Translations under genes and position numbers: made by a program
Origin: Agelaius tricolor
Lineage: Eukaryota > Chordata > Aves > Passeriformes > Icteridae
Assembly: GCA_023055355.1 (NCBI GenBank)
Contig: JALJCS010000004.1
Location: 18,812,244 to 18,876,243 of the forward strand
Direction of reading: 5' to 3'
DNA length: 64,000 bases
Notes under the pieces: model-generated
Told to the model about the DNA's origin: nothing
The model's input: only the letters and a program-made list of their open reading frames with translations
The model's database searches: none
Shown: piece after piece, positions 23,765-35,605 of the stretch
Layout of the letters: each line of letters begins with the position of its first letter
Numbering within the stretch: position 1 is the stretch's first letter

Positions 23765-24936
23765 TCATAGAATATTAGAATCTAAGGCCGTTGAAAAGAA
23801 CCTTAAAGATCTCTTAGTTCCAACACCTCTGCCATGGTCAGGTATGCCACACACTAGATCAAGTTTCTCAGGGCCCCACCCAGCCTGACCTTGATCACTT
23901 CCAGGGGTAAGAATTGAGCATCCATGACTTCTCCAGACAAAAATTTCAGAGTCTCATCATCCTCACAGCAAAGAATTTCTTTTTAATATTGAAATGAAAC
24001 CTATTGTCATTCATTTTAAAGCCACACCTCTTATCCTATCACTCCATTCCCAGCTGTAAAGTCCACCTCCAGCGTTCTTCTGTGCTTCCTTAGGTACTGG
24101 GAGGATGATCTATGATCTCTTTGGAGTCTTCTCAATGTGGATCAAGCTCATCAGTGCTCTCAGCCTGTGATCAAAAAAAAAAAAGGTGTTCCAGATTTCT
24201 GGACATCTTCATGGTCTTACTCTGGACTCACTCCAGCAACTTCACGTCCTTCTTATCTTGGGTGTCTAGGAGCAGGATGCAGTACTCCAGATGAAGTCTT
24301 AGCAGAGCAGAGCAGAGCAGAGCAGAGGGGGAAAATCAACTTACTAGTCATACTTACTTTGATGCAGCCCAGGATGTGGTTTCTGGGTTGTAAGTGCACA
24401 GATGAACATCTTGATCTTTCTCTGAGAGGCTGCTCTCAATCTGTTCTCTGCCCAGCATGTGTTTGTGCACAAGAATGCCTTGTCCTAGGTGCAGAATCTA
24501 CAGCTGGCCTTGTTCTTCAGGCGTTTTGTACATGCATACCCTTTCAAAGCCTTTCAAGGTCCCTTTTGGATGGCATTCCTTCCTTCCAGTGTGTTGAGTG
24601 CACCACATAATTTGGTGTCAATGGTGAACTTGCTAATGGTGCCCTCAATCCCATGTTGCTGACAAATGCTGAACAGCACCTGTCCCAATACTGACCTCTG
24701 AGGGACACCACTCATCCTTTGGACATTGTCTCTCTGCTTGGCCCTTGCATGGTTGACTGCAAGTCTTTGAGTGCAGCTATCCAGTCAATTCCTTATCCAT
24801 CCAGTGATCCATTGTCAAAACCATTCCTTTCCAGTCTAAAAACCAGGATGTCACGGGACAGTGTCAAACATTTTGCACAAGTCCATGCAGATGATTTTGG
24901 TTGCTCTTAGCTCATCAACTAGTGCAGTAATTCAGG
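23765..24936 (-). mobile_element. CR1 LINE 3' fragment reaching into the reverse transcriptase
   Basis: The longest continuous CR1 piece, read on the minus strand from 24936. It starts within the C-terminal half of the reverse transcriptase. Visible remnants are ITGWIRNWLDSCTQRLAVNH-like sequence around 24770-24830, SGVPQ-type sequence near 24700, and SKFTIDTKL near 24610-24640, where CR1 normally has the catalytic FADDTKL; the catalytic Asp pair is lost. It then runs through the CR1 3' region (GATGCAGCCCAGGATGTGGT on the plus strand near 24362) to the tail near 23765. An AGCAG pentamer array at about 24300-24327 expands a short CR1 motif. Open frames on the plus strand, including one of 157 codons at 24137-24610, are antisense shadows. 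Confidence 0.9.
24300..24327 (+). repeat. (AGCAG)n pentamer array inside CR1
   Basis: About five tandem AGCAG units. The CR1 sequence normally has one or two such units here, so this is a local expansion after insertion. Confidence 0.85.
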
Positions 24937-27900
24937 GTGAAAAGGTTATATTTGCAATAAAGTCTAGTGGCCATTATTTGGGTTGGAATGTCAATTAATT
25001 AAAATTGATGCACTAGATGCTTGAAAAAATTATGAAATTAGCTAGGCTGACTACCATCTGTCAGTGGGTTATTTGATTTGACATTATTAATAGAAAGAAA
25101 ATTACATAAGATTTACCATTCTTTTATACAGAGCACCTCTAGATCCATTAGGTCTTAATTTCAGAGTTTAAGTATTTGGTTCAAACTTAACCTAAGAACC
25201 TTGAAAACATAAAATCAGAGGCAAGTTCTCTACTTCTTTTCCTTTCTCTCTTTCTTTTTTTTTGTTATTTTTTCTCTTTTCTTGTAAAAGAGAACTGTGA
25301 TAAAATTATGAGTAACTTTTTATAATTCTGTAGTGAGTCTTTGTGTCCCACATAAGCAGAATACAAAGATCAGATAATTGTTTGCCAATGATCAAGAACC
25401 ATAATCTTAGATACTGAAGTAAAAATGTTTGTATGAATATAACAAAGGAATTTATTTCGCTCTCTGCATTGCAAAGTCAAATGTATGAAACCATAAATAT
25501 ATTTGCTGTGCATTTACTTAGGATCATTGACAACACTAACAATTACATGTTCATCCTGGTTTTTTTTTTTTAGCAGATATGTTTTATTGCATGTTACCTA
25601 CAGAAAAAAGAATAAACAAGACACTCATTTTTAATCTTTGTCTAGCTGGATTATTCTGATAATATTATGGATTTCTACTGTCGTGCAAGAGATTCTCTGA
25701 GAAGCTGCTTCTTTTTAAATTAAAAAGAAAAAGGAAAGATTTGCAAAGTTAATTATATAAAGGCCAATAAGAAGTTAAAAAAAATTGTAAAGGTTTTCCA
25801 AGCAATGAAGTTCAGATTAAGGAAGAATTTAATGTAAACATTGTATAAGTGTAAAAAGATTAAATTGATATTAGCAGACATCTGAATGGCAGGAATCCAT
25901 TTCACCACTTTGATGCTTAGTAATGTTTCAAGTGTTCTGTTTAAAATACTTTATAAACTACTTTGGTGTGATCTTCGGACATTTATAGGTTAAAAGAAAA
26001 AAAATCTGCATCCTACAGCTAGAGACACTACAAGGCTAGTTGTATTCTCTTGCTTTATGTAATGGGCCTTGAAATTAAAACACACATGAATTTTATAGCA
26101 TAATAGACAACCCCATTTCCAGACATTAAAACACAGATTTCACAACTTTTCATGAAGAAAACAAAACTTGAAAAATGCTCCCTCTATTTGAAGTCTCATT
26201 CAGATATTGAATATATATTAAATATAGTAAGCCCATTAAATTTTTTGGGTAATGCTTTAATGGACACCAATTAGAGATTTTAAGTAATGCCCATGTGTTT
26301 TGTATTATAGGTACATGTGTACTATAATATCTATGCACAACTACACATTTGGCAGCAGCTGAAGTCACAGTGATGTTCAAACCAACCTCTAGAGCTTTTT
26401 AACATTTCTCCTGGCAATTTTCTCTTACAGTCTTACTCAGTCTGAAGTGCTATGCCTACAGAGGTGGAGCATATAGCCATAAGTGTTTCAAAGTCCTGGC
26501 TATTGTGTAACATAAGAGACTTAGATGCCAGCTATAAGTAGATGAGTTACATAATAAATTATATAAATTATCCCCATTACAATCTTTAAAATAGAGATGG
26601 ACAGTTGAGGGGGAAGCAGGGGATTGTTTTTTTTTTCTTTTTTTGTTTGCTTTGCTTGTGATTTGGTTTGTTTTGTTCACATGGAATGTTTGAGGCTGTC
26701 AGACAACCATGTAAAATAACACCAAATACAGATTGTATCTGGTCCATAAAAGGCATTTATTTCATATCAGACGTGAATAGAATAGTGCCTCTTGTAAAGG
26801 TCTCCTAGACATGAAAGTAGTACTTGTTCTCAAATCTGTGTGATGATTAGTTCTGCTGAAAAATTATCAGTCTAGCCAGAATCTGCAGGGGATGAAAATG
26901 TATCATCTGTTGACATAAAGTAATCTTTCTGTTGCTGGAAACAATGATTTCTTATAATAAATTACTTTGTTCTCCCAGAACAGGAATTTGAACTAGATAA
27001 TAAACATATTTGGTTAATGTTTACTTAAGGAAAACAATTAGAAAGAACACTATTTACAATGCCCTGGTAATATTGGTGGAAAGAACCCTTCAATTCCTGG
27101 TTTTTTTCCTCCTGATACATTTTTTAATCACTTGGTCATTTATCCTACAGTTTGTACTGGTGTCTGAGCCTGGCTTTTAGTATACAGAGAGTTTTGACTC
27201 CCTGTGCATGGTCCTGGTCTTGGGTAAACCTGACAACATCAATACCAAGAAGATGGTCCTAAAGCAGTTGGAAGTAACTCTGCCAATATTTGATAAGAAA
27301 TTGGAACCACAGTGTACTTCAGGTGCAATGCCTCATACCTCAGTACAGTATCTGTCCACTCTTTCTGTGGTTCGTCACTGTTTTGCCCAGACTCATATTT
27401 CTGCCACCATCCCAGCTGTGGCCTTGCCTCAAATATTTCTCATTCTCATTCTGTGGTTCCTGTGGTTTGATAGGAGGCTCATCACATATTCATAACTTTC
27501 AAAGTGCTTGTACCACCAGAAACCATGGCTTTATCCTTAGCTCACACGAAATATAAGCTCCATAATCCATGAACATGGACCTAGCTGTGGGCTAAATGTA
27601 CCATGGCTATCAAAATTTGTAGACTACTTTGTGTAGACGTGTAGTCTTTCTTTTCCTGAACACAGATGCAAAAATACATTTGCATTTTCTCAGGGTTAGT
27701 ATTCAATTGCGAGATCTTGAAAATACCCAAATTTTCAATGGATCTATTCTTTTAAACATTTCCTACTTTGCACCCTAGGAGATGTGAATCATATTCTAAA
27801 GTACACCTCTCTCCCCATGCTCCACATGGCTTACCTAAGCATTTTCTCAGGGTACTCTGATCATCAACTTAAAGTAGAAATAGTAAAAGTTTCTTCCTAA

Positions 27901-29666
27901 GTGTATCTGCTGAGTATTAAAATCAAGCGCTATTTCCCATTTTTTTCTGAGGGAAATCAAATGCTCTTAAAAGTTTAGTCTGTGTGCTATTTTTCATATT
28001 TTTGATACTTTCTTGGCTGCTTAGGTTATGGTCAGTCTGTCAGAGTGGCCAAAGGAAAGAAATCTTAAAAAAAAGAGAAAAGTATATTGCTCTTCTGTGG
28101 CCTTACTAATGTCAAGCCTAAAAATGGACATATAACATATAATTTCTTTTCCTACACTGCATGTTATCACTCAAAAATGAAAATAAACAATTAATCTGCT
28201 CTATTCAGTTGGTATGATTGATATTTTTTCTTCTAAAAATACATCTTACTTTTGTCTGTATATGACAATTGATATACAGTACTGTAAAGCATTCAGTACA
28301 GAGGTTTTTCCAGATGATTAATTGCACCCCTTTCTACTGTGTCTCTGAGTGCTTCCTGCTGTCTGTGGCATCCCAGATCCCTCATTCAGTCCAAAACACA
28401 GACCACTGTTTCTTCCCAGGTGAATTATGATATGTGTGCCTCTGACAAGAATCCTCTGAGATTAGATATTCTCCAGGGATTTTTTTTCCTACAGAGTACT
28501 TGCAGCAAATAATATGAATCTGCTCTAAAAAGTTATTTGAAATGAATTAAAAATATTGATATAGAATTTAATTTCGAAAAATATTTAGCTTGAAACAGTA
28601 AAGCTCAGGCAGTATAACCTCTGAGGATCAAAAGTCTACCCAAACCTTAGCAAAATTAGGAGACTAACAGATGCAAAACTGTCATTTGCAGCCATCAGAC
28701 ACAAGGGGTTATCATCATGGCATCTTGCTGACTTTTTCTTCCTATGATGAGCAGTAATTACCTATTTTTAGCCATGACAGCTACGTGCGGCTCCCAGTGC
28801 TAGCTTGAAACACAGTCCAACCTCGATTAATATCTGCTTAATACCACATCCTCACAGAAAAGTAGTTGCTATTTAATTCTAAAGATGACATCAAGAAATT
28901 TTAGTGTTATGATATGTTATTCAAGATCTAGAAGGATTTTTTTTCAGCACAGGAATATGTGTAGAAAAAAAAGCAAACATCAACTATGTATTGCCATGTC
29001 TTAAGAGTTCAGATGGTTTTTTTGTTGTTTTTTTTTTTTTTTACCAAGGAGAATAAACAATGTGCTAAAGTCTCATTTTTTTATCTGCTATGTGTTCTAA
29101 TTAGAGCAACCAAGGTATATCAACTTTGTGCAGCCCAGTTTCTTCTGAATTTACCCCAAAAAAGGAACTTAGGTCATAATAATGAGGATCAAATCATACA
29201 ACTGAAAAGAAATGTTAGAGTTGTCTTCATAGATTTCCTTGCTTAAGCAAGAACAGTATTACCTGTCCAAAAATATGCCTGAAAAATGCCCATACTCTTA
29301 AAGAGATTCATTAATGTGGAAAAAGTCCACAAGGAAAGTAAATAATGACAACATCAGACACTTTACAACAACATTGTGATTCAGCACAGTGCAGTACAAC
29401 CTTCTAAAACATTCTGACATATATTAAAATGAAGAATATTCCAGAGAAGTTTGCAAAAAAAAAGTCATAGCAAAGCATAAAGAAGCATCAAGAATAAACA
29501 TAGAATTGTCTTGTTATTTCAAATATATTTTTGATCTTAGAGAGCAGGGGAAATATAAATTAATTTCAGTGTTTTCTACTGTTAGATATAGCCAACATGA
29601 TTTCAGCCATGCTCTGGCATTGTGGTGAAAATAAAACTTCCATCTACAAACTTCTATCGCTGCCTA
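24937..29666. other. AT-rich DNA, nothing recognised
   Basis: No gene or repeat family is identified. Overlapping plus-strand frames of 95 and 88 codons at 27208-27556 fall in a slightly less AT-rich patch, but overlap in two registers and match nothing known. Pyrimidine-rich tract at about 25240-25285. Confidence 0.5.
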
Positions 29667-29742
29667 TAGCAGGGATTTGGATCTCAATGATTTTAAAGGT
29701 CCCTTCCAGCCCAAACAATTGAAACCATTGTGTAATTCAATG
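29667..29742 (+). mobile_element. Short CR1 tail fragment
   Basis: AGCAGGGATTTGGATCTCAA, then AAAGGTCCCTTCCAGCCCAA and a degraded tail match the last 75 bases of CR1 on the plus strand (GGTCCCTTCCAACCCAAA, then the octamer tail). Confidence 0.75.
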
Positions 29743-32700
29743 CCCTTTTTTTTTTTAATTTTACTTTTAGTTCATATCATATAGAATTGAAGTGTTTTAA
29801 TTTCCTGGCTTACTTTTCCTCATGTTCTGTTTTAGCATTTTATGGGATGGGTTGACCTTTCTAAAATTCATTCTGAGTACCAGACCACTCAGCCCTTTGT
29901 ACCACTCACTCTCTTCTTACACAAATTTGTCACACAGTGAAAAGCAGGACAGGCATTTCACTCTTCTGCTGTTAAGTATCTCCACAAAAACTGCTTTCCC
30001 CAGGTTATCCCTGCTACCACAAGTACAGACAACTTTCATTCTCTTATGAAGAAAGCTAGATTAGTAAATAAAACTGTATTTAAAGCACTGGGTTTAAATT
30101 GTGACACAAGGAAACCCAGGTAAAATCTTGTTTGCTGAGAAAATCAATACCAAAATACACTTTAAAGGGAACACTTTGAAGGATGTGGTCTCATTGATAC
30201 TGAATTCCTTTGGCAAAGATACTGCATCTGAAGTAAATTTTAGTACAAGTTTTATTTGTTCATGTATATTGAAGGTTAGAGAAGAAATATCTACATGAAT
30301 CCTGAAACAGCAATGATTTCATGTGTATAAAAGCTTTGCCAAGTGTATTTTTAAGGTATCAATTTCTGATTTAGCACCCTAAATAGGCTTATAGTAAAAT
30401 AAATAAGGTTACCTTTCTAATTTTTCTTCTTTTAGATAAAAAGAAGCAATTTTTTTAGAGTTTTCTTTTACTCTATATCTTCAAAAATATATTATAGGCA
30501 GAAATCATAAGCTTCTTAACACTTGTATGATAAGAAAGTCATATGATTTTAATTTTAATTTTAATTTTAATTTCATGTTTTGTCTGATCTATGAAGGAAG
30601 TGAAGAGCAAAGGCTGGTCAAAGGAAACTAAATATATTCTCTCATGTAGTCCAGTAGCAGCTAACAGCAGAAGTGCTCAATTTATTTTAAGTGCCAATTA
30701 AGTGAAAAGCAAGAGAACACACTGGGAAACATACATAAGCTGAAGTTAATTAGAAATGTAATCTTGAAAATATACATATATCTACCTAAAGACACAAAGA
30801 AGAGCTAACAGTAAGCCCTGTATTTAGACCAGTAGCAGCTGTTACAAATGATAATGATAAAGCTAGTCTTTCACATAGAAACTAGTCTTGTAATTATCTT
30901 CTTTGGGAGAATATTAAGTTTTTTTTACCTGATCTTTGATCTGTACATTTGGGAAACATTTTCAGGCCAACCCACAGTGTTTTCAGCAGTGTCAAAGGAA
31001 AATAAGTTTGCCAGATCACTGAAATGGCTTACATTCACTGTGTTAAAATCAAAGATCTCTCTCCTTTGCTGCACTGCAGTACCTGGCAATTATTGCATTG
31101 GGAATGTCAGGAATCTATCAAAGAAGTGTGGCTAGTGGCCACAGCCAATTACCAAAGTGATATTACTAGTGGGAGACAAAACTTAAAAATTTAATAGAGG
31201 TCATGTTTTAAGTCTGCAGCTACATTTGGAGTTGTGATAGGGAGGGGATATAGGCCCTGGACCTTATGATCAGGTTGCATACAGCCTAATGACAAGTGTT
31301 AGAGTATAAGAATTAGAGGAAAAAACAAGGCCTGAAAGCTCTTGTCTTTCCAAAAATATGAAGTGAATCAAATTGAACATCATGCTATGTGGCATACCTG
31401 AGTTTTACCAAACCTGCCATTGCTTACTGTCTCTTCAAGGATGATGTCTCTTGACCTTTGTGGAATTTATGAATCAGTTGAGTGCATTTACAGTGCTGGT
31501 AACCCATATAAAAGAAATTTCTAGTGTAATGAAACTGACACTAATTGCATACTTGTGATGCCTCAGCAAAAGGACCAATGACTGATTGTACAGGAGGAAT
31601 TAATTCATCATACAATAACAAAAAGCTTCTCAAATTTTTCTTTTTGTTAAATATGGTAACAATAAATTACTTTGGTGAGAGTAATTCTGTTGTCTCTGCA
31701 TGTTTTTCCCTATAGGGTATAAAAGCAGCTGAAATTCATCTCCATGAAGGTCAAAGAGGCCAGCACATTTCACTAGTTCTTTAAAGACTGGTTCTGAAAT
31801 GGTGAAATATGTTTTAGTGCCCTAATTTGCATCTTACATAAAAGAAGAAGATGAACTGTTATCAGGCTTTGCCTCAGTTATATACCCAACAAGTAATCAA
31901 TTAGTAAGATAATAAGAAGGCAATGGAGTGGAATAAGGTGATGAGAGATATGCATCTATTAAATTTTTTTAAGAGATCCTATAGAAATTAAAATGTGTAA
32001 ATGGGCAATGAAGCAGAAAAAGGGACATGTAAATTCTACTGGCTCAAAGTCAAATATCAAGAAAAAGAGCTATTTTCACACCAAGACCACATATGAGTTG
32101 CCTTTCAGACCTTCTAAGAATGTTTGAATTAACTAAACTTATCAGTGTCCCACAAATTCAGAATGCAGAAAATGTAATGGAAATTACCAAAACTTTATCA
32201 CTATGATTACCCACAATTCTTTGATTCAATTTGTTACCTACATTTTTTCTATTCTGGATCATACAAACTGTGCAAAACTTTATGTTTCAGGAAATTGCAA
32301 GCACACCTCATAAAAGGGTTGTATTAGTAAAGAAATGGGCAAGAAGTCCCTGTCAATGACATAGCAGCACATACCACTCAAAATAGCATATTCAAAATAA
32401 AATGCCATAACTACATATAATTTTCATTTGTTCACAATACAGCAGCTGTATGTGACAAGAAAGAAAATCATTTAATGCTATAACTTGCATGAGTGTGATT
32501 TCCTTGTATTTTTTCATGTGTCATATAGTCCATTTATTTCATGTGTTAGCAGCTTTTTATTATTATTTTTAAGTTAAATTATTCAAACACTTTTGAAATA
32601 ATTGCATAACTAAGCATAAAATATCTAGGTAATAACATAAGAAATGGTTCATGATTATTGTTATTAAATTATTTTTCTTTCATCTCTAACTGTTTCAGGA

Positions 32701-33132
32701 CTTTACCACTCCCACGAATGTTTTATGTTAGGTAATCCACTCTAAATGAACCATTTCTGTGGAAAAAAATTATCAACGATTTAAAAAGCTTGAATGAGAT
32801 GAGAGTAGTAAGAGATGTGAAAAAAATTCTAACCAGCAAATTAAAACCAAACACCAAAACCTCCTTCAGTTCATTCTTTGAAGACTACTAGTGTTTTCAT
32901 GCTTTGAAACAGATGTTCTCTTTGAGTAGGTGCAATGATAGGAGTAAGTATTGGCAGAATTACCTCCAACTAGAAAATATTCATTATGTCTTTAGAAAGG
33001 TTGAATAAAATGCAGTGTTTTCATTTTAATTATTAAAAAGGGTTTTACTTCAATATTTTGTCAGGGGGAAAAAGGTTAAAACTCTCAGAAACTTCCATTC
33101 TTATAGGTTAATGTATTTTAAAAAATACTCAC
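29743..33132. other. AT-rich DNA, nothing recognised
   Basis: No gene or repeat family is identified. GGGTATAAAAGCAGCTG at about 31715-31731 is a good TATA-type sequence without any other promoter evidence. A 13-base inverted repeat lies at 32640-32758. Confidence 0.5.
30547..30573 (+). repeat. (TTTTAA)4 simple repeat
   Basis: Four perfect TTTTAA units followed by a partial one. Confidence 0.9.
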
Positions 33133-33451
33133 TTTAAAATATGATAAATGTCCTGATAAGCACGTTCCAACCTCACAGGCTTTATTTTGTATATGCTCTT
33201 TGTCCTGGCACAGCTCTCCATCAGATTCAGATAATGCTGCTCTGCAGAGTTTTGGGCCTTAGGAAAGTGAATATCATCAGTTCTCTTTGACATGCTGAAG
33301 GCTGCATTAGACTGTGCTGGATTCCCAGTTTCAAAACTGAAAAGCTTTGAATTCATAGCCTGTATTTATGAGCAAGCTCTCATAAGAGTCGAGACAGTGT
33401 TTGTTGATAAAACATGCAATGGGAATGCTGAAAAGGTCACTGCTGGCACAT
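33133..33451 (-). other. Candidate exon (coding start or non-coding transcript)
   Basis: On the minus strand a strong acceptor, TTTGTTTGTCTTCTCAG, ends just before 33451. A strong donor, GTGAGT, starts right after 33133. Between them, from 33356, a frame opens with ATG and stays open for 75 codons through the donor, ending ...LERAYQDIYHILK. The protein is charged and mixed in composition, unlike the Phe/Asn/Lys/Ile-rich chance frames elsewhere in the window. In the same frame a TAA lies shortly upstream of the ATG, so if coding, this would be a 5' UTR plus first coding exon, not a fully coding internal exon. I do not recognise the protein. It could equally be a lncRNA exon or a chance pairing of splice-like sequences. 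Confidence 0.35.
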
Positions 33452-33873
33452 CTGAGAAGACAAACAAACATGTCTGCATAATTGTAATCTTAACTACCTG
33501 CCCTTTCAGATAAATTTGTTCTAGCTAGGTGTTTTGTCATCTTTCTGAAACTAGGCTTTACTGGAAGAAAAACAGTAATTACCTAAATATTAGTGTATTT
33601 TACTGAGACATATATATATAGTAGAGTGTTTGTCTCTGTTTAATAATTTTGTAACTTTTGCTAAGACATCACTAAATGGGTATAATAGGAAAGTAAACAA
33701 ACACAGCAAAGGTCAAGAGTCTGTGTATAGGAAAGAATCAAAATGATAAAAAGAATCAGAATGAATGGAATCTAGAAGAAAAAAACAGAATTTCCCTGTA
33801 TGTAAAAAAACTCATCTATTTTTCTCTGAACACATTTGAAACATGGAGTGTACAACTCAATTGTTTATCATTG

Positions 33874-33914
33874 TTTTATAATATATCTTTTATAATATAT
33901 CTTTATAATATATC
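33874..33914 (+). repeat. 14-bp tandem repeat, three units
   Basis: TTTTATAATATATC occurs at 33874-33887 and 33888-33901, then a 13-base copy at 33902-33914. Confidence 0.95.
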
Positions 33915-34136
33915 TTTTGTTATTATTTCATTGTCTAAGTACTTTATTGAAAATTTTCTCTGGCATTATTTGAATGCATTGGGAACCCAGAAATATTTGA
34001 CATCAAGATAGCTGTATTTTCAATCAAAACTCTTAAATAATGTAAAAATGTAATGACTAATTTGACATGTCTCTAGACTCGGGTGAAAGTAGCATAAATG
34101 AAACACATCTCAAGTAGAAATTTAAATACACTGCAC

Positions 34137-34652
34137 TGTATGGATGGGACAGAGTTAATTTTCTTTATATTAGCCCATGCAGTGTTGTGTGACCATTTGT
34201 GACTAAACCAATATTGATAACAGATCAATATTTCAGCTATTGCTGAACAGTGTTTGCACAGTATTAAGTTCTTCAGTTCTTCTCCATTTCTCATGAGAAA
34301 ACATGGGGTGGCTAAAAGGTTGTGAAAGACTGAGCTGAGCCAGTCAAACCAAAGTGGTATTCCATGCCATAATGCTACACTCAGCAATTTCAGCTGAAGG
34401 CAAGATTTTCCAAAGTAGCTTTTGTGTGTAGACTTGATGGGCATCAATCTGCTGGTACAGTGTAGTAAGTGATTGCTTCAATCATTTGTCTGGGGGCTAT
34501 TTACCCCTTGTTTCTGCACTTATTAAACTGTCTTCATCTTAAACCTGTGAGTTTTTTCCCATATTTGTCTGTTCAGATGTCTCCCCAACCCTGATAGGAA
34601 AACAGGGGAACATCTGGACTGGTGCTTAGCTGCAGATCTGAGTCCTACCACA
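34137..34652 (+). mobile_element. Solo LTR, avian ERVL-like family C copy 1
   Basis: Matches 61526-62030 in the same orientation. Shared landmarks: GTTAATTTT near the start, (C/A)AGCAGTG..., TATTGCTGA(A/G)CAG, ATATTCCATGCC-type word, GCTCAGCAAT-like word, AGATTTTCCAAA, TTATTAA(A/G)CTG(T/C)CTTCATCT, and a TTAGCTGC...CCACAA/CCACCACA end. The block from TTATTAAACTGTCTTCATCT onward is characteristic of a widespread avian ERVL-type LTR; the family is from memory. This copy is the more diverged of the two. The minus-strand frame of 124 codons at 34073-34447 is a shadow of it. Confidence 0.78.
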
Positions 34653-35229
34653 ATCAAAATTATTGTAACTCATAAATAGTCAAGAACTAGTCTGCTGTGG
34701 TGGCAATAACTTAAGTTCATCACATTTTTGTGTAATATCATAAGCCTATAAATATAACAGAATGTCTCACCACCACTTGAAATATTGATGAAGATCAATA
34801 TTACACCATTTTCCTCATATGCTTCAAACAGGCCCATTACTACTTCCTTTGTTGCTCATTTGCTGCTAACAGTTCAATACTACTTCTTTAAACTTAGCAA
34901 AGAGTAGCTGAGAACTGTTCCATCTGTGTGTGCAGACTGCAGCTGTTGGACCTGCATCAGCAGACAATCATCGCACTGGCTCTCCACTCTCAATGCGCAG
35001 AAAGTCATCATCTTACCATGCCTATCTCACCTGAAGGAGAGAAAAAAAATTCTTTGAGTGGAGATTTCTTCTGTACTGCATCCTGTTCCAATACTCAAAT
35101 TATAGCACAGTAAGACAAGAGGTTAACATGGCTTTTATTTCGTGTAGAGATGGATTACAGCATACCTGATTAACTCCTTCCACAAACCCTAATTACTTTT
35201 GGATACTAGATACAAGAGTCATATAAGAA
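34653..35229. other. Unique DNA between an LTR and a CR1
   Basis: No repeat or gene is identified. A 61-codon frame at 34928-35113 is not distinctive. Confidence 0.5.
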
Positions 35230-35602
35230 GTGGCTGAGGGAGCTGGTTTTCTTAAGCCTGGAGGAGGTTCAGAGGACACTACCACTCCCTATGGCTGCCT
35301 GAAATGAGGGTGTCCCCAGGTGGAGATCAGCCTCTTTTTCCAGGCAACCAGTGTCAGGACAAGAGGACATAGTCTCAAGCTGTGCCAGGAGAAGTTCTAT
35401 TTGGACAACAGGAAGAATTTCTTCACTGAAAAGATATTCAGGCATTGGAATGTGCTGGCCAGGGAGTCACCATCCTGGCGTTCTAGAAATAACTGGATGT
35501 CATATTTTTTGCTATAGTTCAGTTGATGTTGTCATGTTTGGTCAAGGGTTGAACACAATGATCTTGGAATTCTTTTCCAATCCTAATGATTTTAAAAAAA
35601 TC
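35230..35602 (+). mobile_element. CR1 LINE 3' fragment
   Basis: A clear CR1 3' end on the plus strand: GGCTGAGGGAGCTGG at the start, then AGGCAACCAGTGTCAGGACA, AGAGGACATAGTCTCAAGCT, GAAGAATTTCTTCACTGAAA, GGCATTGGAATGTGCTGGCC, and GGTCAAGGGTTGAACACAAT near the end, finishing TTTTCCAATCCTAATGATTTT. It is 5' truncated. Frames of 65 and 84 codons at 35320-35605 come from the CR1 sequence. The terminal octamer tail has decayed. Confidence 0.92.
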
Positions 35603-35605
35603 TAA

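Noticed and set aside
24137..24610. 157-codon plus-strand open frame, the longest in the window
   Set aside because: It lies wholly inside a minus-strand CR1, antisense to the reverse transcriptase end and 3' region, so it is a shadow frame.
31715..31731. GGGTATAAAAGCAGCTG as a gene promoter
   Set aside because: An isolated TATA-type word in AT-rich DNA with no CpG enrichment, initiator or open frame to support it.
34073..34447. 124-codon minus-strand frame
   Set aside because: Most of it is antisense to the ERVL-like LTR at 34137-34652.
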